This document shows, piece after piece, positions 1-9,444 of a stretch of DNA of 36,258 nucleotides. The stretch comes from Sulfuricurvum sp. (GTDB lineage: Bacteria; Campylobacterota; Campylobacteria; Campylobacterales; Sulfurimonadaceae): NCBI RefSeq assembly GCF_019163035.1, contig NZ_JAFLKV010000154.1, positions 1 to 36,258 on the forward strand. Direction: 5' to 3'. The position numbers and the translations under genes were made by a program. The notes under the pieces are model-generated. The model made no database searches, had not been told where the DNA came from, and was given only the letters and a program-made list of their open reading frames with translations. Positions within the stretch are counted from its first letter, which is position 1; each line of letters starts with the position of its first letter.

Positions 1-124
1 AGAGGGTAAAGAGTACCATCGATACGATCGCCCATAATAGCCCAAATACAAAAAAGGGCTGATGGGGCTGGGATAGAAAATAGTTTTGTTTTTTAGGGGA
101 GGGTGATGTCGAAAAAGTAGACAT
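1..124 (-). CDS. nnrS: NnrS family protein, 5' end only (truncated by window edge)
   Basis: Not in the ORF track; translated by eye from ATG at 124: MSTFSTSPSPKKQNYFLSQPHQPFFVFGLLWAIVSMVLFTL. Matches NnrS N-terminus style (PHrPFF...LWA). SD-like AAGGAA upstream and an Fnr-like box at 179-192. Confidence 0.7.
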   Translation of the reverse strand, partial: MSTFSTSPSPKKQNYFLSQPHQPFFVFGLLWAIVSMVLFTL

Positions 125-178
125 TTTGGATTCCTTATAAAGTATGGGGGAGTATATCGAGATAGTCAAGGGGAGGTA

Positions 179-192
179 TTGACATAAATCAA
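179..192. promoter_or_regulatory. Crp/Fnr-family (FNR/DNR-like) box TTGACATAAATCAA
   Basis: TTGAC-N4-ATCAA, about 55 bp upstream of the nnrS start. Confidence 0.6.
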
Positions 193-255
193 TATAGATT
201 CAGCTATCCTGATCAAAAAATATCGTATCAAAGAGAAAGTTCTCCAGTATAGGGA

Positions 256-2283
256 TCATTTTTTAATAACTAATACCTGTGCTGATTTAAGGGCACTTTG
301 AGACGAAAAAGGGTCATTCAAAACAGGGACTAGAGTATTGATTGGAGTTTGCGGATAGCCAAATGGAGCAAAAAGATGTTTATATGCTAATTTTCCAAAA
401 CGTATGGGAAGTTCGAGAGTACCCAAATCATTTTTGATTATCACTGTATCTCCTACGTCTATTCCCATTTTTTCCGCTTCGTCTGAGTTCATTAAAAGAT
501 AGGGTTCTTCTTCCTCTTTTAATAGTTCGTTAGACAATCCTGTACGTGTCATAGTATGCCACTGTTTTTTTGTTCTTCCAGTAATAAGAATGAATTTATC
601 TGGATCAATCATGGATGTAGATGAGATAACGGGATGAAATTGAACTTTAGTCGATGTTGTAGCAAATATTTGATTGCTATAGAGCCGTTCTCCTCCCCAC
701 TGATACGATATGCTATTGTACTCTTGGGTACTTTGATCGCACAACCGATTTTCACTCAGCGCTTTATACTCATCATAAACTGCTTTTATATTCGTATACT
801 CAAAGCCCGAAAAACCAAGTTTTTGTGCAACAGAGTAGATAATATCGAGATCACTTTTAGATCCATCAGGAGCAGGTTTAAATGGGCGTATACGTTTAAT
901 ATAGCGCTCAGAATTGGTCATGCTCCCTTCCTTCTCACCCCATGTATGGGTTGGTAGTATCAAATTCGCCATTGCTGCGGTTTCACTCATAACACAGTCT
1001 TGAACAACTAAAAAAAGATCAGGAGAATTAAGGGCATGTTCTGTTTTATTAAGATCGGGAAGGGTAAGAAGAGGATTCGTACAGGTCACCCATAAAAAGC
1101 GGATATCTTTGGTAAGAATAGAATCGATAGCGTCTGTAATAGTGATACCCGGAATAGGGGAGATTGTATTATGAAAAAGGTTCCAATGGTTTTCGCATGT
1201 TTGTCGGTCCGATAGTGTCCGAACATCGCGGTAGCCTGGAAGTCCGTTTGATAGATAGCCAACTTCTCGCCCTCCCATTGCATTAGGCTGACCGGTGAGA
1301 GAAATCGGACAACCTCGGGAAGCATTAAGACGACCCGTTGCTAAAAAGAGATTCATAAATCCGATATTACGCATAACTCCATCGGTTGCTTGATTGAGTC
1401 CTTGGCACCATAACCCTACGATTTTTTTATCCGATGCAAAACACTGTACTATTTGTTCAGCGTTTTGTTGAGAGATGCCACACGCTTCGATTGCAGATTC
1501 AAATGAGATCTTTTGTGCTTCGGATAGAGTTTGTTCAAATCCCTCTGATACACGTCGTATAAAATCAATATCGCAGGCACTTTGTTTATGAAGCGCAGAA
1601 AGAATAGCATTGTAGAGTGTGGTATCGCTACCGCTGTTTAATCCGATCCACAAATCACTTTTTTCGGCGGTTTCGGTACGGATCGGATCAATGGTAATAA
1701 TAAGTGTTTCAGGGTGAGATTTTTTTCGTGCTAATATACGTCTAAAAACTACCGGATGAGCCCATGCAGGGTTTGAGCCACTTATTAAAATGACATCCGC
1801 GTCATCAATGTCTTTATAATTTCCGACCGGACCGTCGCTTCCAAACACCATTTTATGTGCAATGACGGCACTCGCCATACAGAGTCTGGAATTCGCATCC
1901 ACGTTGTTGGTTCCCAAATATCCTTTGATGAGTTTAGTGAAGAGATAGCTCTCTTCACTAAGGAGTTGCCCTGAGAGGTAAAAATAGAGGGCATTTTTGG
2001 GAAGTTGCAGGATATTATCGGCAATATAACTGAACGCTTTGTCCCATGATATGGGTTTAAACGGCTCATGTTTATGTTGACGGTATAGGGGAGTATTCAA
2101 TCGTGCAGTGTCGAGCACTTTTGCCATTTGAATGGGTTTAAAACAAAGCTCTCCCAATGTAGAAGGGTTCGATTTGTCTCCTTTTACTTTATAACTAGTT
2201 CCGTTGCATTCTACATTAAGAGCACACCCTGTCCCACAAAAAGGACAGCCGGTAGAAATTGTATTAGAGAGATTCATTCTCAC
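256..2283 (-). CDS. Assimilatory nitrate reductase catalytic subunit (molybdopterin oxidoreductase)
   Basis: N-terminal 4Fe-4S motif CPFCGTGCALNVEC...[29 protein letters not shown]; downstream of nirA/cobA. Confidence 0.88.
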   Translation of the reverse strand: MRMNLSNTISTGCPFCGTGCALNVECNGTSYKVKGDKSNPSTLGELCFKPIQMAKVLDTARLNTPLYRQHKHEPFKPISWDKAFSYIADNILQLPKNALYFYLSGQLLSEESYLFTKLIKGYLGTNNVDANSRLCMASAVIAHKMVFGSDGPVGNYKDIDDADVILISGSNPAWAHPVVFRRILARKKSHPETLIITIDPIRTETAEKSDLWIGLNSGSDTTLYNAILSALHKQSACDIDFIRRVSEGFEQTLSEAQKISFESAIEACGISQQNAEQIVQCFASDKKIVGLWCQGLNQATDGVMRNIGFMNLFLATGRLNASRGCPISLTGQPNAMGGREVGYLSNGLPGYRDVRTLSDRQTCENHWNLFHNTISPIPGITITDAIDSILTKDIRFLWVTCTNPLLTLPDLNKTEHALNSPDLFLVVQDCVMSETAAMANLILPTHTWGEKEGSMTNSERYIKRIRPFKPAPDGSKSDLDIIYSVAQKLGFSGFEYTNIKAVYDEYKALSENRLCDQSTQEYNSISYQWGGERLYSNQIFATTSTKVQFHPVISSTSMIDPDKFILITGRTKKQWHTMTRTGLSNELLKEEEEPYLLMNSDEAEKMGIDVGDTVIIKNDLGTLELPIRFGKLAYKHLFAPFGYPQTPINTLVPVLNDPFSSQSALKSAQVLVIKK

Positions 2284-4174
2284 TCTTTTCTAAAGCAGTA
2301 ACAATTTCGGTAAAAACTTGGTATCTATTCATCGGGTTAGGATGGATCATTCTTTCGATGATTGCCGTATAAGGGAGATACCGTTTATCGACCGTTTTGA
2401 GATCAAATGAAAACGGTTTTTTCCCCTCTAAAAAGGGGTCTTCGACCTCATAGGCTTTTATTCCGGTAATCGATTGAACCAGAGATAATCCATAGGCATA
2501 GATTTCATCACTCTCTTTATGGCTTCCTCCGTGGGATTTCAGATTAAAATGGAGGAGAGATTCAAGGGATTGAAGTGTAACCAAACGGTTCCATCGCATC
2601 AAAAAACCGATCGCATAGTTGCTGTAGCGGATTTGCAGGCGGTGGATAAAATGTTCCAAACTCTCTTTAGAGACGCGTAAATCACGGTACTCGCGCATCA
2701 ACTCGGCAACGAATTCGCGAGCCTCTTTGAGGACGATTCCTTTGAGCAACAGATGTGCTTCTTCTCCCTCACCGCTCAAGCTTCCGCCGATGAATATATC
2801 GACTCCGAGCACTGTTTTTCCGTTACGCGGTACTTTGCATCCGACAAACCCCAAATCTCCCGCACCGTGTACTCCGCATCCTTTGATACAGGCTGACCAG
2901 TAAAGGCGTACTTTCGTATCCTCTAAAGGTACTTCACGGCCCAAATATTTACCCATATCAATCGCGTTGGGTTTCCCCGGAATGACACCGAAAGGACAGT
3001 GTTCAGACCCTGCACAGGCGATGAGGTTCGCCATATAGGGTGAAGGGCGGTTCGGATACTTGGCAAAGAGAGGAGAGGTTAACGCATCGCCCTCATCCCT
3101 GATTCCGGTGATGATGAGGTTTTGCTCGATCGTGAGGCGGATAGCTCCGTTTTGTGACTGGGCAATTTTGGCCGCATGGAGGAGGTGAGTGCCGCTAAAT
3201 ACACCCGAGGGGACAGCGGCATAAAGGGCAAATGATCCATCATTTAGAGCAATTCTTCCATAATGATCTCCCCCTTCTAAACGGGTAAGGCTTTCACCCG
3301 CTTTAGGCATTGAATGCCCTAAATATTCTTCAATTGCATTTCTAAACTCACTCATCCCGACCGCTTCGATCAGAAACTTCAAACGGTTTTTATTGCGGTT
3401 ATCACGGAAACCATAGGTTTTAAAGAGTGTTGCCACCGCTTCAAAGACGTGAACCGCCTCGGATGGGGTAACAAACATATCGGCGTCATGCGCCAAACTT
3501 CCGACACGTCCTCCCAGATAAAGGTTAAAACCGTACATTCCCTCTTTCTGTGCGAGGGAAAGGGCAAAATCCTGACCGAAAATATTACAACGATTGCTGA
3601 GTGAACCGTTGATACCGATGTTGAATTTGCGAGGTAGTGTCGTAGTCCAATCGGGATTTTTTAAAAAGATAGATTGAATCTGCTCCATAATCGCTTTAGT
3701 GGAGAGTATGTTATCCATCGCCAAGCCATCGAGCGGATCGATGAGGATATTTCGGAAATTATCGACCCCCGTTTGATAGCTGGTCAGTCCGACCGCCTCT
3801 AAGAGTTTGAGTGATTCAGGAATATCTTCGATTGCGAGATAGCGCAGTTCGATCTGTTGGCGGGTCGTGATATCAATGTAGTCTTGACCAAACATCGACG
3901 TAACATATCCAACTGCCATCGCCTGCTCTACGCTTAAAGCTCCTCCAGCAATCCGTACACGGATCATAAACCGTTCAGGGGTAGCGGGTCGATCGAAAAT
4001 GCCGAAACTTTTAAGGACAAAATCTTTATCTTCATCGGTGATGGAAGCGTAGCCGCTTTTGGAATACCCTATGAGCCGTTCCCATGCTTCGGTCGCACTG
4101 AAGGCATCTTTGATCGATTCGGTTTTGTGTCGTTTGATACTTCGTTCAGCGTTAGCCTGCGCAAGCGATGTCAT
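2264..4174 (-). CDS. nirA: Ferredoxin-type nitrite reductase (siroheme/4Fe-4S) with C-terminal extension
   Basis: ACAGSEHCPFGVIPGKP and SACIKGCGVHGAGDLGFVGCK siroheme/FeS motifs; SD AAGGGGGA precedes internal Met at 4174, so the ORF-track start (4195) is probably too long. Confidence 0.88.
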   Translation of the reverse strand: MTSLAQANAERSIKRHKTESIKDAFSATEAWERLIGYSKSGYASITDEDKDFVLKSFGIFDRPATPERFMIRVRIAGGALSVEQAMAVGYVTSMFGQDYIDITTRQQIELRYLAIEDIPESLKLLEAVGLTSYQTGVDNFRNILIDPLDGLAMDNILSTKAIMEQIQSIFLKNPDWTTTLPRKFNIGINGSLSNRCNIFGQDFALSLAQKEGMYGFNLYLGGRVGSLAHDADMFVTPSEAVHVFEAVATLFKTYGFRDNRNKNRLKFLIEAVGMSEFRNAIEEYLGHSMPKAGESLTRLEGGDHYGRIALNDGSFALYAAVPSGVFSGTHLLHAAKIAQSQNGAIRLTIEQNLIITGIRDEGDALTSPLFAKYPNRPSPYMANLIACAGSEHCPFGVIPGKPNAIDMGKYLGREVPLEDTKVRLYWSACIKGCGVHGAGDLGFVGCKVPRNGKTVLGVDIFIGGSLSGEGEEAHLLLKGIVLKEAREFVAELMREYRDLRVSKESLEHFIHRLQIRYSNYAIGFLMRWNRLVTLQSLESLLHFNLKSHGGSHKESDEIYAYGLSLVQSITGIKAYEVEDPFLEGKKPFSFDLKTVDKRYLPYTAIIERMIHPNPMNRYQVFTEIVTALEKSENESL

Positions 4175-4934
4175 AACATTCCCCCTTGGATTCATAACGA
4201 TAGGTTGGGAGAACCTGTGCTAAATTGACGACATTTCCGAACACCAAGATAGCCGGTTTAGGTGCCGCTTTTGCAGCGATGATAAGTTCCCCAAGGGTGG
4301 TAATGATGGAGCTTTGGATGGCAGTGGTGGCATTGGAGATGATAGCAACGGGCAATGCGGAATCCACCCCTTTATCCAGTGCCTCTTTGACAATCTGACG
4401 GGTACGGCTGAGACCCATGAGGACGACGGTGGTGTGATCTTCGACACTTAACATCGGAATCCATGAGAGGTTAACCCGGTCTCCTGAGAGGTGTGCCGAT
4501 ACGATCGATACACCGGTACTGACACCGCGCGCAGTAGGTGCGATTCCGGCGGAAAGTGGACCGGATAGTGCGGATGAGAGTCCCGGGATAACTTCGGTCT
4601 CAATACCGTTTTTCGAAGCGTAAATCGCCTCTTCCGTTCCACGCCCAAAGATGTAGGGATCACCGCATTTGAGCCGTCCTACCGTGTATCCTTGTAACGC
4701 ATATTCAGTAATCATCGCATTGATCTGATCCTGAGGATAACTATGTTTTCCTTTCTCTTTTCCCACAAACACCACTTTGGTATGCGGGAGAATTAGATCA
4801 ATTATCTCATCGGTGAGGAGATGATCTATCAGTGCTATATCGAGTTTTTCAATAGTTTTAAGTGCTTTGAGTGTTAGCAGGTCTGCATCACCTGGACCGC
4901 ATCCAATCAAATAAAGTTTTCCACTCATCATCAT
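4152..4934 (-). CDS. cobA: Uroporphyrinogen-III C-methyltransferase (siroheme synthesis)
   Basis: KLYLIGCGPGDADLLTLKALKTIEKLD...GRLKCGDPYIFGRGTEEA...VIPGLSSA motifs. Start could be any of three tandem ATGs (4934-4926). Confidence 0.92.
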   Translation of the reverse strand: MMMSGKLYLIGCGPGDADLLTLKALKTIEKLDIALIDHLLTDEIIDLILPHTKVVFVGKEKGKHSYPQDQINAMITEYALQGYTVGRLKCGDPYIFGRGTEEAIYASKNGIETEVIPGLSSALSGPLSAGIAPTARGVSTGVSIVSAHLSGDRVNLSWIPMLSVEDHTTVVLMGLSRTRQIVKEALDKGVDSALPVAIISNATTAIQSSIITTLGELIIAAKAAPKPAILVFGNVVNLAQVLPTYRYESKGECYDIACAG

Positions 4935-5118
4935 CTCCTTAGAGTCTATATTCAGACTTTTTTATCTTTAAAAATAATAGTGTAAAATTGAGTAGATATA
5001 GGCAAGTTTTTGATTGTTTTTTAATCAGTTTAATGGATGTGAATGTATGAGCTAATAAATATGATATATTTGATTAGTAAAAATGAGATAATTCGCAAGA
5101 CCCGATTATAGGGATTTT

Positions 5119-5544
5119 CTAAATTCGTTTGATTCTGCGGTGTAATATATCTTCTTCAATTTCACTCAGACGCATAGCAGAGTACATCTCTATCATCTCT
5201 TGACGCCATACATCCCATTGGGCATGAAGAGCACATGGTTTTTCCGCTTCACAATCTCCGATTCCCAATACACATTCATCAAAAAAGGTTGTTCCATCAA
5301 CCGCTTCGATAATCGAGAGGAGGGTGATATCGGAGGCTTTGCGTGAGAGTGTTACCCCGCCAGCTGCTCCGCGCTGAGAGATCAGTATCCCCGCATGAAC
5401 CAGTTTTTGAAGTGATTTTGCCATAAAATGAAAAGGAAGTTCCAGTGCTTCACTAATCTCTTGTATTCGATGAAACTCATCGGCAGGTTTGGTGGAGAGC
5501 CATACGGTAGCTCGAATCGTATCTTGGCAAGCAGAGGAAAGCAT
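5119..5544 (-). CDS. Rrf2 family transcriptional regulator (NsrR/IscR-like)
   Basis: N-terminal wHTH and three-Cys motif ECVLGIGDCEAEKPCALHAQW typical of FeS Rrf2 regulators. Confidence 0.85.
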   Translation of the reverse strand: MLSSACQDTIRATVWLSTKPADEFHRIQEISEALELPFHFMAKSLQKLVHAGILISQRGAAGGVTLSRKASDITLLSIIEAVDGTTFFDECVLGIGDCEAEKPCALHAQWDVWRQEMIEMYSAMRLSEIEEDILHRRIKRI

Positions 5545-5554
5545 TTAAAAACCT

Positions 5555-7195
5555 TTATTTGGTAACGTACAGATAAAATGTGATCATTTCTAATAGTAAC
5601 AGAATTATAAATCCGATTTTATAAAAAGTAGCAGGGGAACGTTCGATTAGGGGGGTAGAGGTGCAAAAAAACGGCTTTACTTTTTCCGGCGATTTGAGAT
5701 CATAAAAAAGTTCTGAGTAGTGGCGGTAGCGTAATGTAGGGTCAATGGCGATGGAGCGCATAATGACCGAATCGAGCCAAAGAGGAATATTTTTATTAAA
5801 AGTTACTGGGCGTTTGGGTGATTTGAAGGTTGGGGTTTGAAACGGTTCAATCTCTCCATAAGGAAATTTTCCGCTAAGTGCCCAATAAAGTGTAACTCCG
5901 ATCGAGAAAATTTCGGTTGATTCGTTGATAGCACTCTCACTAAATCGTTCAGGTGCGAGATAGGTGGGTGTTCCTGCACGCGAAGCCGTCGAAAAAATCT
6001 CGACGATAGAGCCAAAATCAACCATTTTAAAATCAACCCCCGCTTCACCGTCACGTTGATAGACGAGAATGTTTTCGGGTTTGATGTCGCCGTGTACGAG
6101 ACCAAGATGGAGTAGATGGGCTTCTGCGCGATGGAGAAATTTGCCCAAAGCTATGGCATTGTCCACCGAGAGAGTACGGTTTTTGAGATACTCTAACAGA
6201 TTCACCCCCTCTATCAGTTCCATCAGGTAGTAACGCATACTACGATTTTCCGGTATCCATGCCTGTCCAAAGGCTTTGTGGGTAATTTGTTTGGCGTACC
6301 ATGCTTCGTGTACAAAGGCATCAAGAGCTTCGTCATCTTCCGCTTTCAACGGAAACTTTATCACATAGAGTTCTGAATCTTTAATGACTTTCCAAATACG
6401 TCTGTGCTCCATCATAGGAGAGAGGAGGGTATAGCCGTCGATGATTTGCCCCTCACTCAGGGTTTCAGGGATGATAAGGGGGGTATTTTTGATCGCATAG
6501 AGTGGATCGAGAGCTTCGATACGAAAAATCTGGAGGCTCATGTCATCACGATCTTTGAGATCGCAATTTTGGGTAGCGCTATAGATAATAGTCGAGGCAC
6601 CTAACCCTTTTTGGATCATATCAGTAAAGACGTTCTCCTCTAAGAGATTGTAGACACCATCACTGCACAGTATCAGGGTATCGCCGATGGCTACAGATGT
6701 GGTGAGTATGACCGGATCGATATTTTCACTCAATCCGCACGCAGAGGTTAAGACATGGGACATGTATTCATCATCCATCGTATGATCATTGCTGAGATGG
6801 CGAAGTTCACCCTCTTTTTTCAGTAGATAAATACGTGAATCCCCAAGATTGAGAGTATAGAGATTTTCCCCCTCGATCACAGCGAGACATAGGGTTGTTA
6901 GAAGCTCAATTTTCCCATACTGCGTCATTGATTCTTTGAAAAGGAGACTATTGATGTGGCGGGTAAATACCTCCATCGTTTTGGGAATATCCCAAGCACG
7001 AGGGCGGTTTTTGAACTGATCAATAAAAAATTTGACGCATTGGCGTGCGGCAGTTCCGCCACGTGAGGCACTTCCGACTCCATCGCATAACACGCTTATC
7101 AGCAGAGCATTATCGATGATGCTGTAGGCACAAGCGTCATCGCCTGTAGTGGCGTCTTTAGGAAGGATGAATTCGGAAGATTGTACTTTTAGCAT
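5555..7195 (-). CDS. Bifunctional PP2C phosphatase / Ser-Thr protein kinase with C-terminal TM helix
   Basis: PP2C motifs (GDDACAYS, CDGVGSASRGG, NLGDSRIYLL, LCSDGVYNLL) then kinase motifs (YVIKF, LVHGDIKPENIL, MVDFGS, GTPTYLAPE), terminal hydrophobic helix. Start chosen at MLKVQSS (7195), TAATG-coupled to narK. Confidence 0.9.
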   Translation of the reverse strand: MLKVQSSEFILPKDATTGDDACAYSIIDNALLISVLCDGVGSASRGGTAARQCVKFFIDQFKNRPRAWDIPKTMEVFTRHINSLLFKESMTQYGKIELLTTLCLAVIEGENLYTLNLGDSRIYLLKKEGELRHLSNDHTMDDEYMSHVLTSACGLSENIDPVILTTSVAIGDTLILCSDGVYNLLEENVFTDMIQKGLGASTIIYSATQNCDLKDRDDMSLQIFRIEALDPLYAIKNTPLIIPETLSEGQIIDGYTLLSPMMEHRRIWKVIKDSELYVIKFPLKAEDDEALDAFVHEAWYAKQITHKAFGQAWIPENRSMRYYLMELIEGVNLLEYLKNRTLSVDNAIALGKFLHRAEAHLLHLGLVHGDIKPENILVYQRDGEAGVDFKMVDFGSIVEIFSTASRAGTPTYLAPERFSESAINESTEIFSIGVTLYWALSGKFPYGEIEPFQTPTFKSPKRPVTFNKNIPLWLDSVIMRSIAIDPTLRYRHYSELFYDLKSPEKVKPFFCTSTPLIERSPATFYKIGFIILLLLEMITFYLYVTK

Positions 7196-8472
7196 TAAAT
7201 TCTTGCTCCTGATGTGGCACCCCATGTCGTGCGCCATCGTGTTTTAACCAAACTGATTCCCGATAAGGCAATCATCGTCATTACCGCAAAGATGACAAAT
7301 CCGGCTGTGTAGCCATCAAATGCTCCTTGTGACCATCCGAATGTTTTGATCAGAGCTGTTCCTCCCAATCCGCCTGCCATACCGATCAGACCCGTCATCA
7401 CACCGATATCTTTGCCGAAGCGCTGCGGTACGAGTTGAAACACCGATCCGTTTGCCATCCCAAGATTCGCCATAATCAGAAACATGACAACAATCGCTGC
7501 CCAAAACGGCAAGCTCACAAATGCACTGATGAGGGCTAAAACGATGATACTACCGTAAAAGACATAAAGCGATTTTATTCCCCCCATCTTATCGGCGATA
7601 GCTCCGCCCACCGGACGAAGGAGTGCTCCAGCAAAGATACACAATGCTCCGAAATATCCTGCAATAACTTTCACGTTCTCCTCGTTAATAACATCCAGAC
7701 CAAATGCGGACATATCGCTTTGATAGGTATTCATCAAGTACACTTTCATGTAGTTGGCAAATCCAATAAATCCACCAAAAGAGACAGAGTAAAAGAGATT
7801 AAACCACCATGTATCACGGTCACGCATTAATTTCAAATAATCACCTAGTTTTTTAGGATTTGGTTTATAGACAGATGCAGGGGCATCTTTTGCTAAGAAT
7901 ATATACGCGACGAGAACGATAAACGATAAGAGTGCACCGACGAGGAAGACTGCTTGCCATCCCCACACTTCGGCAATTTTAGGTGCAAATAAAAAGTCGA
8001 TGACAACACCGATATTTCCCGCACCCGCGATCCCTAAAACGGTTCCTTGTAAACGAGGAGGATACCATTGACCCGCTTGAGGTAATGCGACGGCAAACGA
8101 TGCCCCGGCAAAGCCCAGTCCTAAGGCTACGAATAACAACTGATCGTACGTAATGGTTCCTGCGCTGATATATCCGTAAAATAACGTTGCAATAACGATG
8201 ACTTGGGATACTAAAGCAGTTTTTTTAGGCCCGAATTTATCGACAAATATTCCCAGTACTAAACGCAGTATTGCTCCGGCAAGTACTGGAACTGCGAGCA
8301 GTGTCGCCGTTTGATCGGCATTCATCGAAAAACCGCGTGAGGTTAAAGACTCATTGATCTCCGTTGCAAGTGGCCCTAACATAGTCCACATCATAAAACT
8401 AAAGTCGAAATACAAAAAGGCGGCAAAAAGTGTTGGCCAGTGTCCCTCTTTTTTTAAATCACCGAATTTCAT
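7195..8472 (-). CDS. narK: Nitrate/nitrite MFS transporter (NarK/NasA type)
   Basis: 12-TM MFS protein; WYPPRLQGTVLGIAGAGNIGVV and GMANGSVFQLVPQRFGKDIGVMTGLIGMAGGLGG nitrate signatures. Confidence 0.9.
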   Translation of the reverse strand: MKFGDLKKEGHWPTLFAAFLYFDFSFMMWTMLGPLATEINESLTSRGFSMNADQTATLLAVPVLAGAILRLVLGIFVDKFGPKKTALVSQVIVIATLFYGYISAGTITYDQLLFVALGLGFAGASFAVALPQAGQWYPPRLQGTVLGIAGAGNIGVVIDFLFAPKIAEVWGWQAVFLVGALLSFIVLVAYIFLAKDAPASVYKPNPKKLGDYLKLMRDRDTWWFNLFYSVSFGGFIGFANYMKVYLMNTYQSDMSAFGLDVINEENVKVIAGYFGALCIFAGALLRPVGGAIADKMGGIKSLYVFYGSIIVLALISAFVSLPFWAAIVVMFLIMANLGMANGSVFQLVPQRFGKDIGVMTGLIGMAGGLGGTALIKTFGWSQGAFDGYTAGFVIFAVMTMIALSGISLVKTRWRTTWGATSGARI

Positions 8473-8569
8473 CTTCTCTCCTAATTAGGATTTTTTTATC
8501 CGAAATAATTGTAGTCTAAAAATGAGGAAAATGTCTACATATTTATGGTTAAAATTTAATCAGTGTAAA

Positions 8570-8836
8570 CTAGAGTGTTTTGAGTGAAGGTAGATAATAC
8601 GCTACAGCGATCATCGAGAGAATGAGGATGAGCCAAAGCGTTGGTATCAGTCTATAGCGGAGTCGAGTCTCTTTTAATCCCATAAAATAATCACTTATCA
8701 ATTGCCCTTTTAAAAAAGTGCTAATCAACAAAATGGCAACCAAAAACGTACTAATAAGCTTAAAATGTCCCAATGCATAAGCAAAAACCGATAAAACTGC
8801 CAAAATGCTCCAGATGGTTTCTGCTTTTAGGTTCAT
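8570..8836 (-). CDS. Small membrane protein, cytochrome-c-oxidase subunit IV / NorF-like
   Basis: About 88 aa from MNLKAETIW with three hydrophobic segments; adjacent to the NorE-like gene. Confidence 0.6.
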   Translation of the reverse strand: MNLKAETIWSILAVLSVFAYALGHFKLISTFLVAILLISTFLKGQLISDYFMGLKETRLRYRLIPTLWLILILSMIAVAYYLPSLKTL

Positions 8837-8844
8837 TTTGTCTC

Positions 8845-9444
8845 CTAGCGGATGATATAGACTAAGGGAAAGAGGACAATCCACAGCAAGTCCACTAAAT
8901 GCCAATAGATTGCACCTGTTTCAAGACCTCTATGCTCCTGAGGAGTGTAGCCTTGGACTTTTGTTTTTTGGTAGAGATTGAACAAGATTATGACACCTAA
9001 AGAGACATGCATAAAATGAAACATGGTCAATAGTAGATAAAACATGAAGAAGGTATTGGTACTGAGGGTAATGCCTTGAGCAAAGATATGAGAAAACTCG
9101 CTCAGCTTTAAAAGGAGAAAAAGTATACCAAAGAGGATAGCCAATAAAAGCCATTGTGAAGCGACAATACTTGATTTATAGCTAGTGTGTTGTGTCATGT
9201 TTTTAATTTTTTGGACGGCTTTTATGATAAAAAAACTGCTCGTGATTAAAATAAGGGTGTTAATAAATCCGATATTTTTGTTCAGTAGAAGTTGAGAGTC
9301 ATTAAACATTTGAAGATTGGCTCTGCGTGAAAATGCGTACCCTACAAATAAAAGTCCAAAGGTGACTAATTCTACGTAGACAATAATCCAAATCGCAAAG
9401 TCACCTGGCGGATAGGGCTCTTTTATATCTAAAACTTTAGGCAT
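8845..9444 (-). CDS. norE: Heme-copper oxidase subunit III-like protein (NorE-like)
   Basis: MPKVLDIKEPYPPGDFAIWIIVYVELVTFGLLFVGYAFSRR...MFHFMHVSLG...GAIYWHLVDLLWIVLFPLVYI is CoxIII/NorE-like. Confidence 0.8.
   Translation of the reverse strand: MPKVLDIKEPYPPGDFAIWIIVYVELVTFGLLFVGYAFSRRANLQMFNDSQLLLNKNIGFINTLILITSSFFIIKAVQKIKNMTQHTSYKSSIVASQWLLLAILFGILFLLLKLSEFSHIFAQGITLSTNTFFMFYLLLTMFHFMHVSLGVIILFNLYQKTKVQGYTPQEHRGLETGAIYWHLVDLLWIVLFPLVYIIR

Noticed and set aside
6067-6105. Kinase HGD instead of HRD in the catalytic loop as evidence for a pseudokinase
   Set aside because: HGDIKPEN is common in PP2C-linked bacterial kinases and the Lys, Asn and DFG residues are present.
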